A stretch of DNA of 64,000 bases from Oceanicola granulosus HTCC2516 (GCF_000153305.1 NZ_CH724107.1:2263117-2327116), one strand, 5' to 3'; positions 22,308 to 33,300 are shown, numbered from the stretch's first letter. Translations and numbers: made by a program. Notes: a model not told the origin generated them from the letters alone.

Positions 22308-23711
22308 ATGACGCACGCCGACGCCCTTCAAGCGACTCCGAGCCCGGAGAGCGAGCTCGAGATGTTCCGCGAGAGCCACCGGGCCAACTGGGTCCGGCTG
22401 CGCACGCTCGTCATCCTGCGCTGGATCGCCATCGCCGGCCAGATCACCGCCATCCTCGCCGCCGTCTACATCTACCGCCTCGAGATCGAGGTCGGCTTCT
22501 CCGCCATGACCATCGGCGCCGCCGTCATCGCCAACCTGTTCTCCCACGTGCTCAACCCCGAGACCAAGCGGCTCTCGGAGCGGCAGGCGACGCTGACGAT
22601 GGTGTTCGACGTGCTCCAACTCGGGCTGCTGCTCTACCTGACGGGGGGGCTGCACAACCCGTTCGCCCTGCTCATGCTCGCCCCGGTGACGATTTCGGCC
22701 ACCGTCCTGCGCCTGCGCACCACCCTCGGCGTCGGGCTGCTCGCGATCGCCATCGTCAGCCTGCTCGGCATCTACTACCTGCCCCTGCGCGGCCCGACGG
22801 AAGAGCCGCTGGTGCTGCCCGATCTGTTTCGCTTCGGCTTCTGGCTGGCGCTGGTGATCGGGGTGATCTTCCTGTCGGTCTACGCCCGGCTCGTCACCGA
22901 GGAAATGCACACGATGAGCGAGGCGCTGGTGGCGACGCAGCTGGCCCTCGCGCGCGAGCAGAAGCTGACCGACCTCGGCGGCGTCGTCGCCGCGGCGGCA
23001 CACGAGCTCGGGACGCCGCTGGCGACAATCAAGCTGGTCTCGGCGGAGCTGATGGAAGACCTCGACGACCGCCCCGACCTGCGCGACGATGCGGCTCTGA
23101 TCCGCCAGCAGGCGGACCGGTGCCGCGATATCCTGCACTCGATGGGCCGCGCCGGGAAGGACGATCTCCACCTCAAGCGCGCGCCGCTCGAGACGGTGGT
23201 GCGCGAGGCCGCCGAGCCGCACGTGGAGCGCGGCAAGCCGATCCACTTCGACGCGCGCGCCGAGGACGGCGACGAGGCGCAGCCGACGATCTTCCGCCGC
23301 CCCGAGGTGATCCACGGCCTGCGAAACCTCGTGCAGAACGCCGTCGATTTCGCCGCCGGGGAGGTCCGCGTCGACATCCTCTGGTCGCCGGCCAGCATCA
23401 CCGTGCGCATCGCCGACGACGGGCCGGGCTTTCCGCCCCACGTGATCGGGCGCATCGGCGATCCGTTCGTTCGCCGCCGCCAGCGCAGCGACGTCCGGCC
23501 GGGCTACGAGGGGATGGGGCTCGGGCTGTTCATCGCCAAAACCCTGCTGGAGCGCTCCGGTGCGAGCCTGTCCTTCGCCAACGACACCCGCGGCGGCGGT
23601 GCGCGGCCGCGTGGCGCGGTGGTGCAGGTGGTCTGGCCGCGCGCGCGCATCGCGGTGGGTGAAGGAGAGCAGGGGGCGCTCGGGGAGAACCGGCCGTTCC
23701 AGCCCGTTTAA
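22308..23711 (+). CDS. regB: Redox sensor histidine kinase RegB/PrrB
   Basis: Inner-membrane kinase with about six hydrophobic helices (residues 35-195) and a cytoplasmic kinase core. The quinone-site motif GGLHNPFALLMLAPV is at 113-127. The H-box is AAAAHELGTPLATIKL with H232, and the redox cysteine is C272 in QADRCRDILHSMGRAGKDD. The 40-residue spacing between them equals that between H225 and C265 in Rhodobacter capsulatus RegB. ATP-lid motifs (NLVQNAVDFA, ADDGPGF, GMGLGLFI) are intact. It is divergent from senC. Confidence 0.96.
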   Translation: MTHADALQATPSPESELEMFRESHRANWVRLRTLVILRWIAIAGQITAILAAVYIYRLEIEVGFSAMTIGAAVIANLFSHVLNPETKRLSERQATLTMVFDVLQLGLLLYLTGGLHNPFALLMLAPVTISATVLRLRTTLGVGLLAIAIVSLLGIYYLPLRGPTEEPLVLPDLFRFGFWLALVIGVIFLSVYARLVTEEMHTMSEALVATQLALAREQKLTDLGGVVAAAAHELGTPLATIKLVSAELMEDLDDRPDLRDDAALIRQQADRCRDILHSMGRAGKDDLHLKRAPLETVVREAAEPHVERGKPIHFDARAEDGDEAQPTIFRRPEVIHGLRNLVQNAVDFAAGEVRVDILWSPASITVRIADDGPGFPPHVIGRIGDPFVRRRQRSDVRPGYEGMGLGLFIAKTLLERSGASLSFANDTRGGGARPRGAVVQVVWPRARIAVGEGEQGALGENRPFQPV

Positions 23712-23764
23712 CGCGCAATTAACTTCTCTGCGCGATGGTGCCCTTGATTTCGAGCGAGGGCACC

Positions 23765-25357
23765 ATGCCGATTCCGGACGTCGCAGAGCTTCTGATCCCC
23801 GTGGCGTTGTGCCTCCTGGCGCTGGCGCTCGTGCTGCGCCGCCCGGGCCCGAAGCGCGGCGTCGCCCGCCAGCTCCTGCGCGAGGCCGAGGCGTCGGTGG
23901 TGTTCCTGTTCGACGGCGACATGCTGGTTGACGCCACCCCCCGCGCCCGCGACCTGCTGCGCGGGCACGACCGCCGCGCGAACGAGCGAGAGGTCCTGCT
24001 CAAGACCCTCGCCCAGCGCTTCCCGACCCTGCGCCAGCGTCTCCAAACCCTGCCCGAGGCGGGCCTTGTCCATCTCTCCGGCGAGGTCGGCGAGGAATGG
24101 ATCGAGGCGGAGTACTGGGAAGGGCTGGTGCGGCTGTCGCTCCACGGCGCGGCCGGCGGCGCGGCCGGGTTCGCGCCGCTGACCCTCGCGGCGATGGAGG
24201 AAGAGCTCGAAACGTTGCGCAGCCTCGGCGAGGATGCGCCGCAGCTGATCTGGCGGCAGGACGCCGACGGCACCGTATCCTGGGCCAACCGTGCCTACCT
24301 CGACACCGCGGCCAGGGCCGCCGGCGCGCCAGCGGGCGCCGCCCCCTCCTGGCCGCCGCCCGCGATCTTCGGCGAAATCGATCCGCCGGAGGCGGACGGC
24401 GCCGGCGACCAGCAGCGCCGCGCCGTCCGCACCCAGTCGGGCGAGGAGCTCTGGTTCGAGGTCACGAGCGTGCGGCGCGGCGACTCCTTCGTTCATTTCG
24501 CGCTCGATGCCGCCCCGGCGGTGCGCGCGGAAATCGCCCAGCGCAACTTCGTCCAGACCCTCTCCAAGACCTTCGCCGACCTCGCCATCGGCCTCGCCAT
24601 CTTCGACCGCGACCGGCGGCTGGTGATGTTCAACCCGTCGCTGATGGACCTCACCCGCCTGCCGATCGACTTCCTCGCCACCAAGCCGCCGATCCAGTCG
24701 TTCCTCGACCGCCTGCGCGAGCTGCGGATGCTGCCCGAGCCGCGCAACTACCGCTCGTGGCGCGAGGAGCTCGCCGCGCTCGTCGCCGAAGCCAGCGAGG
24801 GCACCTATTGCGAGACATGGATGCTCCCCGCCGGCCAGACCTTCCGCGTCACCGGCCGCCCGCACCCGGACGGGGCCATCGCCTTCCTGATCGAGGACAT
24901 CACCGCCGAGATGTCGCTCACCCGCCGCTTCCGCACCCAGATCGACACCGCCAACGCCGTCTTCGACACGCTCGACGAGGCCATCGCCGTCTTCGGCCCC
25001 ACCGGCACGCTGACCATGGCCAACGCCGCCTACGACGGGCTCTGGGCGCGCCCCGCCCCGCCGCCCGGCGACGGCGAACTGCCGCTGCGCGAGCCGCGCC
25101 TCGGCGACGAGATCGACACCTGGCGCGGGGCCTGCGCGCCGACCGACCTCTGGGCCGACATCCGCGACAGCGCCGCCGGCGTCGGCGAGCGCCGCCCCTG
25201 GTCCGGCCGCGCCCGCCGCGACGACGGCCGGGTCATGCGCTGCCGCGTCGCGCCGCTCCCCGGCGGGGCGACGCTGGTGGGCTTCTCGCTCACCATGGAA
25301 GAGGCCGGCCTGCGCCCCTTGCTTCCGTCGCCGCAACCACGGGCGGAGAACGGCTGA
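23765..25357 (+). CDS. Membrane-anchored multi-PAS protein without visible output domain
   Basis: A 530-residue protein with one N-terminal transmembrane helix (ELLIPVALCLLALALVL) and then several PAS-like sensor modules. A PAS-7 type region is seen around LAIGLAIFDRDRRLVMFNPS, and a last PAS around VFDTLDEAIAVFGPTGTLTM. I see no kinase, GGDEF, EAL or DNA-binding domain. It lies 53 bases after regB and before tsaE. It could be a degenerate histidine kinase or a sensor that acts through a partner. Its ligand is unknown. Confidence 0.85.
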   Translation: MPIPDVAELLIPVALCLLALALVLRRPGPKRGVARQLLREAEASVVFLFDGDMLVDATPRARDLLRGHDRRANEREVLLKTLAQRFPTLRQRLQTLPEAGLVHLSGEVGEEWIEAEYWEGLVRLSLHGAAGGAAGFAPLTLAAMEEELETLRSLGEDAPQLIWRQDADGTVSWANRAYLDTAARAAGAPAGAAPSWPPPAIFGEIDPPEADGAGDQQRRAVRTQSGEELWFEVTSVRRGDSFVHFALDAAPAVRAEIAQRNFVQTLSKTFADLAIGLAIFDRDRRLVMFNPSLMDLTRLPIDFLATKPPIQSFLDRLRELRMLPEPRNYRSWREELAALVAEASEGTYCETWMLPAGQTFRVTGRPHPDGAIAFLIEDITAEMSLTRRFRTQIDTANAVFDTLDEAIAVFGPTGTLTMANAAYDGLWARPAPPPGDGELPLREPRLGDEIDTWRGACAPTDLWADIRDSAAGVGERRPWSGRARRDDGRVMRCRVAPLPGGATLVGFSLTMEEAGLRPLLPSPQPRAENG

Positions 25358-25397
25358 TTGGGCTTGCGGCGGAGTCGCCGATGCCTAGTGTGCGGCC

Positions 25398-25865
25398 ATG
25401 CCCACGCTCGCCGGCCCGATCCAGCTCGCCGCGCCTCACGAGACCGAGGCGCTGGCCGCGCGGTTCGCCTCCCGTCTCGGGGCCGGCGACTGCCTGCTGC
25501 TGTCCGGCCCCATCGGCGCGGGCAAGTCCGCCTTCGCCCGCGCCCTGATCCGCGCCCGCCTCGGCGATCCCGCCGCCGAAGTGCCCTCGCCGACCTTCAC
25601 CCTCGTGCAGGTCTACGAGACCGACGACACCGAGATCTGGCACACCGATCTCTACCGCCTCACCGGCCCGTCGGAGGCGCTCGAGCTCGGCCTCGCGGAG
25701 GCCTTCGAGACGGCGATCTGCCTTGTCGAGTGGCCCGACCGCCTCGCCGACCTCGCCCCGGAAGGTGCCCTCACCCTCGCCCTCGCCGACGCGCCGCCGG
25801 GCCGCAGCCTGACGATCAGCGGCCCAGAAAGCTGGCGGCCCCGGCTGGAGACGATCCTTGCCTGA
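25398..25865 (+). CDS. tsaE: tRNA threonylcarbamoyladenosine synthesis ATPase TsaE
   Basis: ATPase that works with TsaB and TsaD to make t6A at position 37 of ANN-decoding tRNAs. The P-loop is GPIGAGKSAF (about 37-46). The switch threonine is in PSPTFTLVQVYE, and HTDLYRL is diagnostic. At 155 residues it has normal length. It overlaps amgK by eight bases and starts a compact run tsaE-amgK-murU-addB-addA. Confidence 0.95.
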   Translation: MPTLAGPIQLAAPHETEALAARFASRLGAGDCLLLSGPIGAGKSAFARALIRARLGDPAAEVPSPTFTLVQVYETDDTEIWHTDLYRLTGPSEALELGLAEAFETAICLVEWPDRLADLAPEGALTLALADAPPGRSLTISGPESWRPRLETILA

Positions 25866-26799
25866 CCGCGCCGGCCTCATCTCCCGTTTCCTCGCCGAGA
25901 CGGACCACGCCGGCTGGACGCGCACCCCCATCGCCGGCGACGCCTCGCGCCGCCGCTACGAGCGGCTGCAGAACGGCGACCGCTCGCGCATCCTCATGGA
26001 CGCCGCGCCCGAGACCGGCGAAGACACCCGTCCCTTCCTCGCCATCGCCCGGCACCTGCGCGGCCGCGGTCTCGCCGCGCCGGACATCGTTCATGCCGAT
26101 CCCGAGGCCGGCCTGCTGCTCCTCGAAGACCTCGGCCCGTCCCACTTCGCCGACCACCTGCGCACCCGGCCCGACGACGAGATCAGGCTCTACACCGCGG
26201 CAACGGACGTTCTCGCGGAGCTCCAGCGCCACGCGCCGCCGCCCGGTCTCCAGCGGCTCGACCCGACGACGGGCGCCGAGATGCTCGCGCCGCTCTTCGA
26301 GTGGCGCGCCGCCGAGGCCGACGCCCCGGCCATCCGCGCCGCGACGGCCGCCGCCCTCGCCCGCTGCCGCGCGCCCGAGGCGCTGTCGCTGCGCGATTTC
26401 CACGCGGAGAACCTGGTCTGGCGGCCCGAGCGCGACGGCACCGACCGCGTCGGCCTGCTCGACTTCCAGGACGCGTTCCTCGCGCCCCCCGCCTACGACC
26501 TCGCCTCTCTGCTCGACGACGCCCGCCGCGACATCGCCGAGGCGACGCGCGAGGCCGCCACCCGCCGCTTCGCCGAGCTCACCGGCACCGCCCACGCCGA
26601 GCTCACCGCCGAGCTCGCCACGCTCTCGGTGCAGCGCAACCTGCGCATCCTCGGCATTTTCGCCCGCCTGATCGCGCGCGACGGCAAGGACCGCTACGCC
26701 GCCTTCGTGCCGCGCGTCGAGGCCCGGCTCGCCGCCCGCCTCGTGCACCCGGCGCTGGCCGACCTGCGGCGCCTCGTCGGCCCGTGGCTGCCATGCTGA
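25858..26799 (+). CDS. amgK: Sugar-1-kinase AmgK (aminoglycoside phosphotransferase fold)
   Basis: Anomeric kinase that phosphorylates N-acetylmuramic acid and N-acetylglucosamine at C1 in the peptidoglycan recycling route that bypasses de novo UDP-MurNAc synthesis. The APH-fold catalytic loop is LRDFHAENLVW and the metal site is VGLLDFQDAF. At 313 residues it has typical length. The start is TTG at 25858, giving an eight-base overlap with tsaE. Pairing with murU directly downstream supports this call over a generic phosphotransferase. Confidence 0.88.
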   Translation: MPDRAGLISRFLAETDHAGWTRTPIAGDASRRRYERLQNGDRSRILMDAAPETGEDTRPFLAIARHLRGRGLAAPDIVHADPEAGLLLLEDLGPSHFADHLRTRPDDEIRLYTAATDVLAELQRHAPPPGLQRLDPTTGAEMLAPLFEWRAAEADAPAIRAATAAALARCRAPEALSLRDFHAENLVWRPERDGTDRVGLLDFQDAFLAPPAYDLASLLDDARRDIAEATREAATRRFAELTGTAHAELTAELATLSVQRNLRILGIFARLIARDGKDRYAAFVPRVEARLAARLVHPALADLRRLVGPWLPC

Positions 26800-27464
26800 A
26801 CGCCGGTCTCTTCTTCGCCGCCGGGCTCGGCACCCGCATGGCGCCGCTGACCGACAATCGCCCCAAGCCGCTCATCGAAGTCGGCGGGACGACCCTGCTC
26901 GACCACGCGCTCGACCTCGGCGACGCCGCCGGCATCGCTCCGCAGGTGGTCAACATCCACTACCTCCCCGACATGATCGCCACCCATGTCGCCCACCGCC
27001 CCGTGCGCCTCTCCGACGAGCGCGACGCACTGCTCGAGACGGGCGGCGGGCTGCGCAAGGCGCGGCCGCTGCTCGGGCCGGGGCCGGTGTTCACCATGAA
27101 CACCGACGCGGTCTGGGACGGCCCGAACCCGTTCGACATGCTGCGAGCCGGCTGGGACGGCGGGCGGATGGAGGCGCTGCTGCTCTGCGTGCCGCTCGAG
27201 CGCGCGCTCGGGCATCCCGGCCGCGGCGACTTCACCTTCGCCGCCGACGGCCGCATCGACTACGGCCCCGGCCCCATCTACACCGGCGCGCAGATCATCG
27301 ACCCGGCGGTGCTCGACGAGATCGACGATGACGCCTTCTCCATGCGCCTCGCCTGGGACCGGCTGATCGCGCGCGGGACGTGCTACGGCTTGACCTATGC
27401 CGGGCGCTGGTGTGACGTCGGGCGTCCCGAGTGCCTCGACCTCGCCGAGAGCCTGTTGCGTTAA
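26793..27464 (+). CDS. murU: N-acetylmuramate-1-phosphate uridylyltransferase MurU
   Basis: Nucleotidyltransferase that converts MurNAc-1-phosphate, made by AmgK, to UDP-MurNAc in peptidoglycan recycling. The motif FFAAGLGTRMAPLTDNRPKP is at the N-terminus, followed by the metal site TMNTDAVW. At 223 residues it has normal length. It starts at ATG 26793 inside the last codons of amgK and ends one base before the addB start, so the run is tightly co-translated. Confidence 0.9.
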   Translation: MLNAGLFFAAGLGTRMAPLTDNRPKPLIEVGGTTLLDHALDLGDAAGIAPQVVNIHYLPDMIATHVAHRPVRLSDERDALLETGGGLRKARPLLGPGPVFTMNTDAVWDGPNPFDMLRAGWDGGRMEALLLCVPLERALGHPGRGDFTFAADGRIDYGPGPIYTGAQIIDPAVLDEIDDDAFSMRLAWDRLIARGTCYGLTYAGRWCDVGRPECLDLAESLLR

Positions 27465-27465
27465 C

Positions 27466-30399
27466 ATGTTTGCCCCCGCCAGCCGCCCCCGCGTCTTTGC
27501 CCTCCCGCCCGGCGTCGATTTCGGCGCCGAGCTGGTGCGCGGGCTGCGACAGCGCAGCGCCGACCTCGCTCCCGACGCGCTCGCGCGGGTCGAGCTGTTC
27601 GTCAACACCCGCCGGATGCAGCGCCGCCTGCGCGAGGTCTACGACGGCGGCCCGCCGACGCTGCTGCCCCGGCTGCGCCTCGTCACCGACCTCGCGCTCG
27701 ACCCGAAAGCCGGGCTGCCGCCGCCGGTGCCGCCGCTCGAGCGGCGCTTCGAGATCCTCCGCCTCGTGGGCGCGCTGCTGGAGAGCGATCCGTCGCTCGC
27801 CCCCCGCGCCGCGCTGTTCGACCTCTCCGACAGCCTCGCCGGGCTGCTCGACGAGATGCAGGGCGAGGGCGTGGACCCGGAGGCGCTGCACGCGCTCGAG
27901 GGCACGGACCAGTCGGAGCACTGGCAGCGGACGCTCGCCTTCGTGCGCGTCGTCGAGCGCTATTTCGACGCCGCCGGCGGCACGCCCGACCGCGAGGCCC
28001 GGCAGCGCCGCGTCGCCGAGGGGCTGGCCGAGCGCTGGGGCGCGCAGCCGCCCGCGCACCCGCTCATCGTCGCCGGCTCGACGGGCTCGCGGGGCGCGAC
28101 GGGCCTGTTCATGGAAGCGGTGGCGCGGCTGCCGCAGGGGGCGCTGGTGCTGCCGGGCTTCGACTTCGACATGCCCGCCGCCGTCTGGCGCGGCATGGGC
28201 GACGGGCTGACGGCGGAGGACCACCCGCAGTTCCGCTTCAAGCGCCTGCTGGACCGGCTCGAGATCCTGCCCCGCGACGTCGAACCCTGGACCGACACCG
28301 GCCCCGCCAGTCCGGCGCGCAACCGGCTCGTGTCGCTGTCGCTGCGGCCCGCGCCGGTGACGGACGCGTGGCTGACGGAGGGCCCCGCGCTTGGCGACAT
28401 GCGCGCGGCGACGGCGGGGCTGACGCTGGTCGAGGCACCGACGCCGCGCGCCGAGGCGGAGACGATCGCGCTGGCGATGCGGCAGGCGGTGGAGGACGGC
28501 CGCACCGTCGCGCTCATCACGCCCGACCGGATGCTGACCCGGCAGGTCTCGGCCGCGCTCGACCGCTGGGACATTACCCCCGACGACAGCGCCGGCCAGC
28601 CGCTGCCGCAATCGCCGCCGGGCCGCTTCCTGCGCCACGTGGCGGCGCTGATCAGCGAGCGGGTGACGGGCGAGACGCTGCTGAGCCTGCTCAAGCACCC
28701 GCTCTGCCACTCCGGCGGCGACCGCGGCCCGCACCTGCTCGCGACGCGCGAGCTCGAGCTGCACCTGCGCCGGCACGGCCCGCCCTTCCCCACCGCCGAG
28801 AGCCTGCGCGGCTGGGGCGGGGGCCACAGGAACCCGGAGCGCACGCCGTGGGCGGAATGGCTTGCGGGCGTGTTGGAGACGATCCCGCAACCCGCCGAGC
28901 GCCCGCTGGCCGATCATCTCGGGGCGCACATGGCCATCGCCGAAGCGCTGGCCGCCGGGCCCGATGGCGGCGCGGGCGAGCTGTGGGACGAGGCGGCGGG
29001 GCGCAAGGCGCTCGAGATCCGCGCCGCGCTCGAGGCCAGCGCCGGTGCGGCGGGCGTGCTGACGACGCGGAACTACGTCGACTTGTTCACCGGCGTGCTC
29101 AACGGCGCCGAGGTGCGCAACCCGACGGCCGGGCATCCGCTCGTGCAGATCCGGGGCACGCTGGAATCGCGCGTGCAGGGGGCCGATATCGTGATCCTCG
29201 GCGGCCTCAACGAGGGGACGTGGCCAGAGGTGCCCGCGCCCGATCCGTGGCTCAACCGGACGATGCGGCACCGGGTCGGGCTGCTGCTGCCCGAGCGGCG
29301 GATCGGGCTGTCGGCACACGATTACCAGCAGGCGATCGCCGGCCCGGAAGTGTGGCTCACCCGGGCGCGGCGCTCCGACGAGGCGGGCACCGTGCCGTCG
29401 CGCTGGCTCAATCGGCTGACCAACCTGCTCGAGGGGCTGACGACGACACACGGGCCGGAGGCGCTCGCCGCGATGCGGGCGCGCGGCGCGGCGGTGGTCG
29501 CGCAGGCCGCCGCCATCGTGCGCGCCCCCGACCGGATCGAACCTGCGCCACGCCCGTCGCCTGCGCCCCCCGTCGCGGCGCGGCCGCGCCAGCTGTCGGT
29601 CACTCAGATACAGAGACTGATCCGCAACCCGTTCCACATCTACGCGCGCAAGGTGCTGCGGCTGCAGGCGCTCGATCCGCTGGTGCCGGGGCCGGACGCG
29701 CTGATGCGCGGCAACATCCTGCACGCGGCGCTCGAGGCGTTCGTCGAGGCCGACGTCGACCCGTCCCTGCCGTGGGCGCGCCGGACGTTGCTGGCCAAGA
29801 CGGAGGAAGCGCTCGCCGACGCATGCCCGTGGCCGGCGCATCGCAGGCTCTGGTTTGCGCGGATGGAGCGGGTGGCCGACTGGTTTCTCGAGACCGAAGC
29901 CGAGCGGCGGCGGCGCGGGCGGCCGGCGCACCTGGAGGTGTCGGGGGAGATCACGCTGCACGACCTCGAGCTGACCCTGCGCGGCAAGGCCGACCGGATC
30001 GACCTCACACCCGAGGGCCGCGCGATCCTCTACGATTACAAGACCGGCACGCCGCCGAGCCAGCCGCAGCAGGAGAAGTTCGACAAGCAGCTCCTGCTCG
30101 AGGCGGCGATGATCGCGCGCGGCGCGTTCGAAGGGCTCGGGCGGCTGGTCGCGGCGGACGCGCAATTCATCGGGCTGGGCGCCAAGCCCGCCATCGTGTC
30201 GGCCCCGCTCGACGCCGCGCCGCCGGACGTGGTCTGGGAGGAGTTCCGCGAGCTGATCCGGGCGTGGCGCACGCCGACGAAGGGCTATTCCTCGTGGGCA
30301 TTTCCGTTTTCGGAGCGGGATAGAGACGATTACGACCACCTCGCCCGCCGCGGCGAGTGGGATCCGTCGACGCCGTTCACGAAGGAGGTCCTGTCGTGA
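27466..30399 (+). CDS. addB: Double-strand break repair nuclease AddB
   Basis: One subunit of the AddAB helicase-nuclease that resects DNA breaks for RecA, replacing RecBCD in alphaproteobacteria. At 977 residues it has normal length. The N-terminus RVFALPPGVDFGAELV is typical of this clade. The C-terminal PD-(D/E)xK nuclease shows LRGKADRIDLTPEG and ILYDYKTGTPPS. I see no four-cysteine iron-sulfur arrangement as in Bacillus AddB. Its stop overlaps the addA GTG start as GTGA. Confidence 0.95.
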   Translation: MFAPASRPRVFALPPGVDFGAELVRGLRQRSADLAPDALARVELFVNTRRMQRRLREVYDGGPPTLLPRLRLVTDLALDPKAGLPPPVPPLERRFEILRLVGALLESDPSLAPRAALFDLSDSLAGLLDEMQGEGVDPEALHALEGTDQSEHWQRTLAFVRVVERYFDAAGGTPDREARQRRVAEGLAERWGAQPPAHPLIVAGSTGSRGATGLFMEAVARLPQGALVLPGFDFDMPAAVWRGMGDGLTAEDHPQFRFKRLLDRLEILPRDVEPWTDTGPASPARNRLVSLSLRPAPVTDAWLTEGPALGDMRAATAGLTLVEAPTPRAEAETIALAMRQAVEDGRTVALITPDRMLTRQVSAALDRWDITPDDSAGQPLPQSPPGRFLRHVAALISERVTGETLLSLLKHPLCHSGGDRGPHLLATRELELHLRRHGPPFPTAESLRGWGGGHRNPERTPWAEWLAGVLETIPQPAERPLADHLGAHMAIAEALAAGPDGGAGELWDEAAGRKALEIRAALEASAGAAGVLTTRNYVDLFTGVLNGAEVRNPTAGHPLVQIRGTLESRVQGADIVILGGLNEGTWPEVPAPDPWLNRTMRHRVGLLLPERRIGLSAHDYQQAIAGPEVWLTRARRSDEAGTVPSRWLNRLTNLLEGLTTTHGPEALAAMRARGAAVVAQAAAIVRAPDRIEPAPRPSPAPPVAARPRQLSVTQIQRLIRNPFHIYARKVLRLQALDPLVPGPDALMRGNILHAALEAFVEADVDPSLPWARRTLLAKTEEALADACPWPAHRRLWFARMERVADWFLETEAERRRRGRPAHLEVSGEITLHDLELTLRGKADRIDLTPEGRAILYDYKTGTPPSQPQQEKFDKQLLLEAAMIARGAFEGLGRLVAADAQFIGLGAKPAIVSAPLDAAPPDVVWEEFRELIRAWRTPTKGYSSWAFPFSERDRDDYDHLARRGEWDPSTPFTKEVLS

Positions 30400-33300
30400 G
30401 GGCCTGGAACGAGGCGACGCGCGCGCAGGTCGAGGCGGCCGATCCGGCCAATTCGACGTGGCTGTCGGCCAATGCCGGCTCGGGCAAGACGCGGGTGTTG
30501 ACCGAGCGCGTGGCGCGGCTGCTGCTCGGGGGGGTCGATCCGCAGAACATCCTCTGCCTGACCTTCACCAAGGCCGCCGCCGCCGAGATGCAGAACCGGC
30601 TGTTCCACCGGCTCGGCAGCTGGGCGATGATGGAGGCCGGCAAGCTGCGCGAGGAGCTGTCGGAGCTCGGCGCGGCGCAGCCCGAGGAGCTCGACGAGGC
30701 GCGGCGGCTGTTCGCGCGTGCCATCGAGACGCCGGGCGGGCTGAAGATCCAGACCATCCACGCCTTCTGCGCCGGCGTCCTGCGCCGCTTTCCGCTCGAG
30801 GCCGGGATCTCGCCGCGCTTCACCGAGATGGAGGACCGCGCGGCCGCGCTGCTGCGGGCCGAGATCCTCGACGAGCTGGCCGAGGCCGACCCGGCCGCCG
30901 TCGATGGCATCGCGCGGCTCTATACCGGCGCCGACATCGCGGATCTCACCGGCGAGATCACCGCCAACCGCGCCGCCTTTCTCGACCCGCCCAACGACGA
31001 CACCCTCGCCGCCGGCTTCGGCGCGGCCACCGGGCTCACCGCCGCCGGCATTGTACGCAGCCACCTCGGGGCGGATGTGATCACGCTGCTGGGCGAGGTG
31101 CACCGGGTCTGTCTCGGCGGCGGCAAGAACGACACCAAGGCCGCCGACAAGCTCGCGCCGCTGCTCGGCAAGCGCGAGATGGACATCCCCGCGTTCCACG
31201 TCCTGTGCGATGTCTTCCTCACCGGCGGCAAGGCCAAGGCCCCCTACAGCGCCAAGCTGACCGGCTTTCCCACCAAGGCCGTGCGCGGCAGCTGCGCCGA
31301 GCTCATGGGCCGGCTCGACCCGGTTATGCAGACGGTGGAAGACATCCGCCCGGCCGTCATCGCGCAGCTCGCCTACGAGCGCACCCGCGCGCTCTACGCC
31401 TTCGCAACGCCGTTTTGCCGTGCGTTCGAGACGAAGAAGCTGTCGCGGGGCCTGCTCGACTTCGACGACCTGATCCTCAAGACCCGCGCCCTGCTCGAGG
31501 ACCGGGCGCTGGCGCAGTGGGTGCTGTTTCGGCTCGACGGCGGCATCGACCACATCCTCGTCGACGAGGCGCAGGACACCAGCCCCGACCAGTGGCGCGT
31601 GATAGAGCGGCTGACCGACGAGCTCGCCGCGGGGCGCGGGGCGGGTGAGGACCGGGAGCGGACGCTGTTCGTGGTGGGCGACAAGAAGCAGTCGATCTAC
31701 TCGTTCCAGGGCGCCGACGCCGAGATGTTCGAGGCCAAGCGCGAGCTGTTCACCGACCGGCTCGCCACGGGGGGCGGGAAGCTGCACAGCCAGCCGCTGC
31801 AATTTTCGTTCCGCTCCGCCGCCGCGATCCTGCAGCTCGTCGACGCCACCTTCCAGGGCGACCTGCGAGAGGGGCTCGACCCGGTCGTCTACCACCGCAC
31901 CTTCAAGACGGAGCTGCCCGGCCGGGTCGATCTGTGGCCCGTCGAGCCGGAGGCGGAGAAGACCGACACCGACGCACCGTGGTACAAGCCCGTCGACCAT
32001 GTCAGCGAGCAGCACCACGACGTGAAGCTCGCGCGGCGCGTGGCGGAGCAGATCCAGACACTGATCAACCGGAAAGCGACGATTCCGGTCGAGAAAGGCG
32101 GGCGCATCCTGCGGCGGCCGATTCACGAGGGCGACATCCTGATCCTCGTGCAGCGCCGCTCGACGCTGTTCGCCGAGATCATCCGCGCCTGCAAGAAGCT
32201 CGGCCTGCGCATCGCCGGGGCCGACCGGCTGCGCGTCGGCGCGGAGCTCGCGGTGCGCGACCTCGCGGCGCTGCTGCGCTTCCTCGCACTGCCCGAGGAC
32301 GACCTGTCGCTCGCCGCCGCCCTGCGCTCGCCGCTGTTCGGCTGGACGGAGCAGGAGCTGTTCACCCTCGCCCACCATCGCAGGGGCCTGCTCTGGTCGG
32401 CCCTGCGCGACAGCGACGACCACCCCGAGACGCTCAAGACCCTGCGCGACCTGCGCGCGCAGACCGACTTCCTGCGGCCCTACGACCTGCTGTCGCGCAT
32501 CCTGATCCGCCACGGCGGCCGCCAGAAGCTGCTCGACCGGCTCGGCGCCGAGGCGGAGGACGGCATCGACGCGCTGCTGGCGCAGGCGCTGGCCTACGAA
32601 CGCTCGACGGTCCCGAGCCTCACCGGCTTCCTCAGCTGGATGGAGACCGAGGACGTCGAGGTGAAGCGCCAGATGGACGAGCAGGGCGAGCGCATCCGGG
32701 TGATGACGATCCACGGCGCCAAGGGGCTCGAGGCCCCGGTGGTGATCCTGCCCGAGACCGGCGTGCGCCAGACCCAGTCCGACACCCGCTCGGCGATTTG
32801 GCCGCTGGAGGACGTCGTCGCATGGCGGCCGTCGACCGACCGCCTGCCCGCGGCGTTGCAGGACGCGCGGGCGAAGCTCGTCGAGGCCGAGGAGCGGGAG
32901 CGGCGGCGGCTGCTCTACGTGGCCCTGACGCGGGCCGAGAAGTGGTTGATCGTCTGCGGCGCGGGCAAGATCGGCAAGGAGGTCGGCGACAGCTGGTACG
33001 GCATGGTCGAGGCCGGGCTCGAGCGGCTTGGCGCCCTGCCCCACCCCCAGCCCGGCGGCGACGGGCTCCGCTACGAGACCGGAGACTGGTCCGCGCCAGA
33101 CCTCGCCCCGCCCGAGCCGGACGCCGCCGAGCCCGTCGCTCCGCCGAACTTCGCGCCCGTCGCGCTGCCGCCAGCCGCACTGCAGACGCTGTCGCCGTCC
33201 GACCTCGGCGGCGCGAAGGTGCTGCCGGGGGATCCGGCGGGCGGCGACCGCGAGGCGGCGCTGGAGCGGGGGAACCAGGTGCACCTGCTGCTCGAGCACC

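Noticed and set aside
30330-33299. A 989-codon open frame antisense to addA (and a 1014-codon one antisense to addB, 27295-30339).
   Set aside because: Long stop-free antisense frames are expected at this GC content. Composition is histidine/arginine/leucine-rich without motifs, while the plus-strand frames are clear AddA and AddB.
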